From NCBI GenBank assembly GCA_016177765.1, contig JACOUP010000008.1, positions 961,165 to 1,025,164 of the forward strand: DNA of 64,000 bases, written 5' to 3'. Below the pieces are notes generated by a model. It searched no databases. It saw only the letters and a program-made list of their open reading frames with translations, and was not told where the DNA came from. This document shows positions 61,446-64,000 of the stretch, piece by piece. The translations under genes and the position numbers were made by a program. Numbering within the stretch: the first letter of the stretch is position 1; every line of letters starts with the position of its first letter. The DNA comes from Deltaproteobacteria bacterium. Its GTDB lineage: Bacteria > UBA10199 > JACPAL01 > JACOUP01.

Positions 61446-62367
61446 GACATTTTTTATCATCAACCCGAAGGCCGGCGGCGGCAAGGCGGACCGGAGATGG
61501 CCTCGCATCCGGGAGACCCTGCGGACGGGTGGATTTGACGGTTTTGAGGAGGTCTTCACGGAGGCAACCGGGCATGCCACAGAGCTAGCGACCGAGGCGT
61601 TGCGCAATAATTTTGAAATGGTAGTGGCGGTCGGTGGAGATGGGACGATCCATGAAGTGGTCAACGGTTTTTTCCATCAGGGAACCCTGATAAAAACCGG
61701 GGCCTGTCTCGGCATCCTCTCCCTCGGCCGAGGGAGTGACCTGATCCGCGCACTGGGGAGATCCCAAAAGTGGGAGGAACAGTTGCGACTCCTTTATGGA
61801 AAGGAGACGCGGATGATTGATCTGGGAAAGATCGCCTATCTGGCGCCGGATGGGAGGCGGCGAGAGCGGTATTTTGTCAATATCGCCGATTGCGGGATTG
61901 TGGGGGATGTCCTCCAGCGGTTGGGGCAGTTCCCCGGTTTTTTGGGGGGGACGATCGCCTACCTCGGAAGCAGTCTGGAGAGTTTTTTACTCTATCGAAA
62001 CAAGAAGGTTACCATCACCATTGATGGGGAGAAACTGGAGCCACGCAGAGCCTGCGCGGTGATCGTGGCGAACGGTCAGTCGTTTGGCGGCGGGCTGAAG
62101 GTCGCCCCCAAGGCCGAAATTGATGACGGCCTCCTGGACATCCTGATCGTGGCCGATTTTCACCTCCTGGATTTTGTCCTGGCCCTGCCCCGGTTGTATG
62201 CCGGAACGATTGACCGTTCCCGCTCCTCAAAAATCATCTACCGCAAGGCGAAAAAGGTCCATGTCGCCTCCGAGGAGAAGGTCCTGCTCGATGTCGACGG
62301 GGAGCAACCGGGCCTCCTCCCGGCCGCCTTCGAAATCGTCCCGAAGGGGCTGGCGGTCAAGGCTTAA
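61429..62367 (+). CDS. diacylglycerol kinase-family lipid kinase
   Basis: 312 residues, TTG start. FFIINPKAGGGKADRRWPRI, catalytic VVAVGGDGTIHEVVNGF, then the acidic C-terminal part (DDGLLDILIVADFHL, VLLDVDGEQPG). DAGK_cat family, like YegS/BmrU/DgkB; phosphorylates diacylglycerol, ether-glycerol or sphingoid base. Occurs at the end of the glycerol-3-phosphate/ether-lipid-like cluster, in line with lipid work. Confidence 0.88.
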   Translation: MSKNLKTFFIINPKAGGGKADRRWPRIRETLRTGGFDGFEEVFTEATGHATELATEALRNNFEMVVAVGGDGTIHEVVNGFFHQGTLIKTGACLGILSLGRGSDLIRALGRSQKWEEQLRLLYGKETRMIDLGKIAYLAPDGRRRERYFVNIADCGIVGDVLQRLGQFPGFLGGTIAYLGSSLESFLLYRNKKVTITIDGEKLEPRRACAVIVANGQSFGGGLKVAPKAEIDDGLLDILIVADFHLLDFVLALPRLYAGTIDRSRSSKIIYRKAKKVHVASEEKVLLDVDGEQPGLLPAAFEIVPKGLAVKA

Positions 62368-62412
62368 AAATACTAGCAACCCAGTCGTGGGCTGGCCGAT
62401 GATGGCGGCGGT

Positions 62413-64000
62413 ATGGCCCTCCCCCCGATCAGCCTTGTCGTTTCTGCCGCCTTGGCCCAAAACCGTCCACCGACAAGACCGGAAGATGATACCAGCGCCC
62501 AAGGGGCTTCAATAGAGGATGCCTATATCCCTCCTTATAAGAGACCCCCTTGGGGTTTGGGATGGCTCTACCGCCTCGTGAGGGCCGCGAGATCACAAAC
62601 AGTGGTCGGAACAGCTCCGGTCCAAACCACCACGGCGGCAGAACCCAGTCCCTCACCGGATCTCTCCGAGGGAAGAAAATTTGAGCTGGATGTTGAGGTT
62701 TTCCGAGGGGTCTTGGACAACCTTACGGAAGCGGATGAGCCGGTCTCTTCCCCCCTCCTCCGGAGTGCCAAGGGGTTGATCGTCCTGGAACTAATGAGCC
62801 ACGAGACTGTCGCCCGTGAGACTGCGCGGCGTCCCGGGATCGGGATCCTCCGTTTTGATCTCTCGGAGAGTACCGATGCCCTTCGTGTGGCGTTGGATCA
62901 GTACGCCTTTGAGCTCCGGGCCCGCTCGGTGACCTTTCCTTCAACCTCGCCGGAGTTTCATTATCTCCGCGGCCGTCTGGCCGAGACCGAGGAAAGGTTA
63001 CGGGTTGTGACCGCCCAGCTGACGGCGTACGACGCCGTGGCGGAGGCTGGCAATGACCTGCCCTATTTGAAAAACCTAAGGCTGTTCCTCCGTAGTCTCA
63101 GGGGGGAACAAAGAAGGGGAGATTCTTCCATCCTCCTGGCCCGCCTGGTCTACAGTGTTGCTGTTTCCTGTCCCGGGGAATACCGGGCCAATCCCTCAAG
63201 GATTGGTGGACCACGGGGGGTTGAGGAGACGATCTATGCCAACCGTCGTTGGCTGGCCTATCTGCAGGAACGCCTCAGTCTCACCGTCCTGGAGGGGACG
63301 GAGAGGTTGGTTCTTGAGGGGGAAAGGCTCTCTGCCTTAAGACAGCTTGTCCAGGATTTTGAGACGGCGGTGACTGCGGATGAGCGGAGGATTGCCAATA
63401 GTCAAGGAGTGGTCGACTTTGATGAGATTCAACGGGCCTATCGGGCCTATCAGGATCATCTGGACGGCTGGATTGTCTATCTCAGGATCCTGATATTGGC
63501 TGTGGGAGGGATGAGGGGGAGTGGTGATGAACTGGACCAGCTCAGAGCCGTCTTGGCCAGGGCCCTGGAGGCCAGGGGAAGATTACCTGATCCCGGTCGG
63601 GGGAGTGGTTCAGGGACGCCGGCCGCCCCAGTTTCTTCCGGAGGGAGAGGGACTCCGCCAGTCAACGGTCCGGGGGCAAGCGCTTCTGCTTCCATCGGTC
63701 CGGATGAATCAGATCTTGTCTATGCACCAGAACGATGGAGAGGGTTTGTCGACTCCCTTCCGGATCCGGCGCAGAGGCAGTGGCTGGAGGGTTTATTTGG
63801 CGTTGCCGGTCCCTCGTCACGGGCGGGGTTGTTGGCCACTCTTGAGAGAGGCGGTCTTTTGGAACGGTATCAACTGGCCGGCGCCCGGTTGGCCGGGGCG
63901 TTTGAAGGGGTTGCCGATCCTGCCGGTTATGCGCTGGCGACCGACGTTGCACAGGTTTTGGTCGCCTCCGGGTTTGAGGTTCAATCGGCCCGGGCCGGGG
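62413..64000 (+). CDS. large hypothetical protein (3' end outside the window)
   Basis: An open frame of at least 529 codons continues past the window end. Start ATG 62413 (MALPPISLVVSAALAQNRPP), preceded by an in-frame TAG at 62374; no clear Shine-Dalgarno. No family recognised. Long alpha-helical, Arg/Leu/Glu-rich stretches (RLAETEERLRVVTAQLTAYD) alternate with Pro/Gly/Ser linkers (SSGGRGTPPVNGPG near residue 410). No clear signal peptide and no membrane segment. GC-rich codon use like the housekeeping genes. The continuous frame and codon bias support a real gene. Confidence 0.7.
   Translation, partial: MALPPISLVVSAALAQNRPPTRPEDDTSAQGASIEDAYIPPYKRPPWGLGWLYRLVRAARSQTVVGTAPVQTTTAAEPSPSPDLSEGRKFELDVEVFRGVLDNLTEADEPVSSPLLRSAKGLIVLELMSHETVARETARRPGIGILRFDLSESTDALRVALDQYAFELRARSVTFPSTSPEFHYLRGRLAETEERLRVVTAQLTAYDAVAEAGNDLPYLKNLRLFLRSLRGEQRRGDSSILLARLVYSVAVSCPGEYRANPSRIGGPRGVEETIYANRRWLAYLQERLSLTVLEGTERLVLEGERLSALRQLVQDFETAVTADERRIANSQGVVDFDEIQRAYRAYQDHLDGWIVYLRILILAVGGMRGSGDELDQLRAVLARALEARGRLPDPGRGSGSGTPAAPVSSGGRGTPPVNGPGASASASIGPDESDLVYAPERWRGFVDSLPDPAQRQWLEGLFGVAGPSSRAGLLATLERGGLLERYQLAGARLAGAFEGVADPAGYALATDVAQVLVASGFEVQSARAG

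Overview
The window is a gene-dense stretch (about 54-55 % GC by eye) from a bacterium. A CarD-type regulator, an MglA-type small GTPase, TPR proteins, many lipoproteins and chains of ATGA/GTGA start-stop overlaps suggest a deltaproteobacteria-like lineage (Myxococcota, Bdellovibrionota or a candidate phylum near them). That placement is inference. There is no rRNA and no CRISPR array; the only tRNA seen is tRNA-Phe(GAA).

Layout. 0-4.7 kb: rsmA, a deoxynucleoside kinase, panB, then two archaeal-type CoA genes (pantoate kinase and 4-phosphopantoate-beta-alanine ligase), and a DnaQ-fold exonuclease. 4.7-7 kb: dnaX-recR. 7-13.2 kb: pdhA-pdhB-pdhC-lpdA-lipB-lipA, i.e. the pyruvate dehydrogenase complex plus the enzymes that lipoylate it. 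13.2-18.6 kb: mglA-like GTPase, then on the minus strand dapA-dapB-dapL-folK-transaldolase, and rlmE. 18.8-25.2 kb: two small unknown genes, tRNA-Phe, then carD-ispD-ispF-cysS-uvrB. 25.2-31.2 kb: malectin-domain lipoprotein, a uvrC without its C-terminal HhH region, plsC, a small unknown gene, ilvE, mtnA. 31.2-34.8 kb: gatB, gatA, gatC and a zinc-ribbon gene. 34.8-40.7 kb: prepilin peptidase, small HTH protein, aroC-aroK-aroB-TPR-aroQ-TPR. 40.8-45.7 kb: two exported proteins, hisS-aspS. 45.7-53.5 kb: an accessory region downstream of aspS (Fic protein, DUF1016/PDDEXK nuclease, OLD-type ATPase/Toprim protein, small secreted proteins, gene remnants, REP-like repeats). 53.5-62.4 kb: crcB, a deoxyhypusine synthase-like enzyme, then glpA-glpB-glpC-like, an alkyl-DHAP-synthase-like flavoprotein, a truncated GlcE-like protein, a GlcF/HdrB-like Fe-S protein and a diacylglycerol-kinase-family gene. 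62.4 kb to the end: a large unknown ORF that runs off the window.

The most striking unexplained signal is a family of tiny palindromes, GGGTGNNNCACCC, usually flanked by AA/TT so that the unit is 15 bp or five codons. I count 13 perfect copies, all inside coding sequence and none disturbing the frame. In DnaX, IspD, Lpd, GatA and GatC they look like clean 5- or 10-residue insertions relative to what I remember of the families. IspD has three tandem copies and GatA two at exactly 15-bp period. A glpC-like gene carries the same architecture with a different, compensated stem (GAGTCAACGACTC twice). This looks like a miniature, frame-neutral palindromic element that multiplies inside housekeeping genes.

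Other highlights are the archaeal-type CoA branch; repeated copies of the aspS 3' end flanking the fic gene, which look like attachment-site scars; a recurring promoter layout in which the -10 box lies only 7-10 nt before the ATG with no Shine-Dalgarno (likely leaderless transcripts); and a glycerol-3-phosphate/ether-lipid-like cluster. Protein identities rest on motifs recognised by eye; no database search was run.
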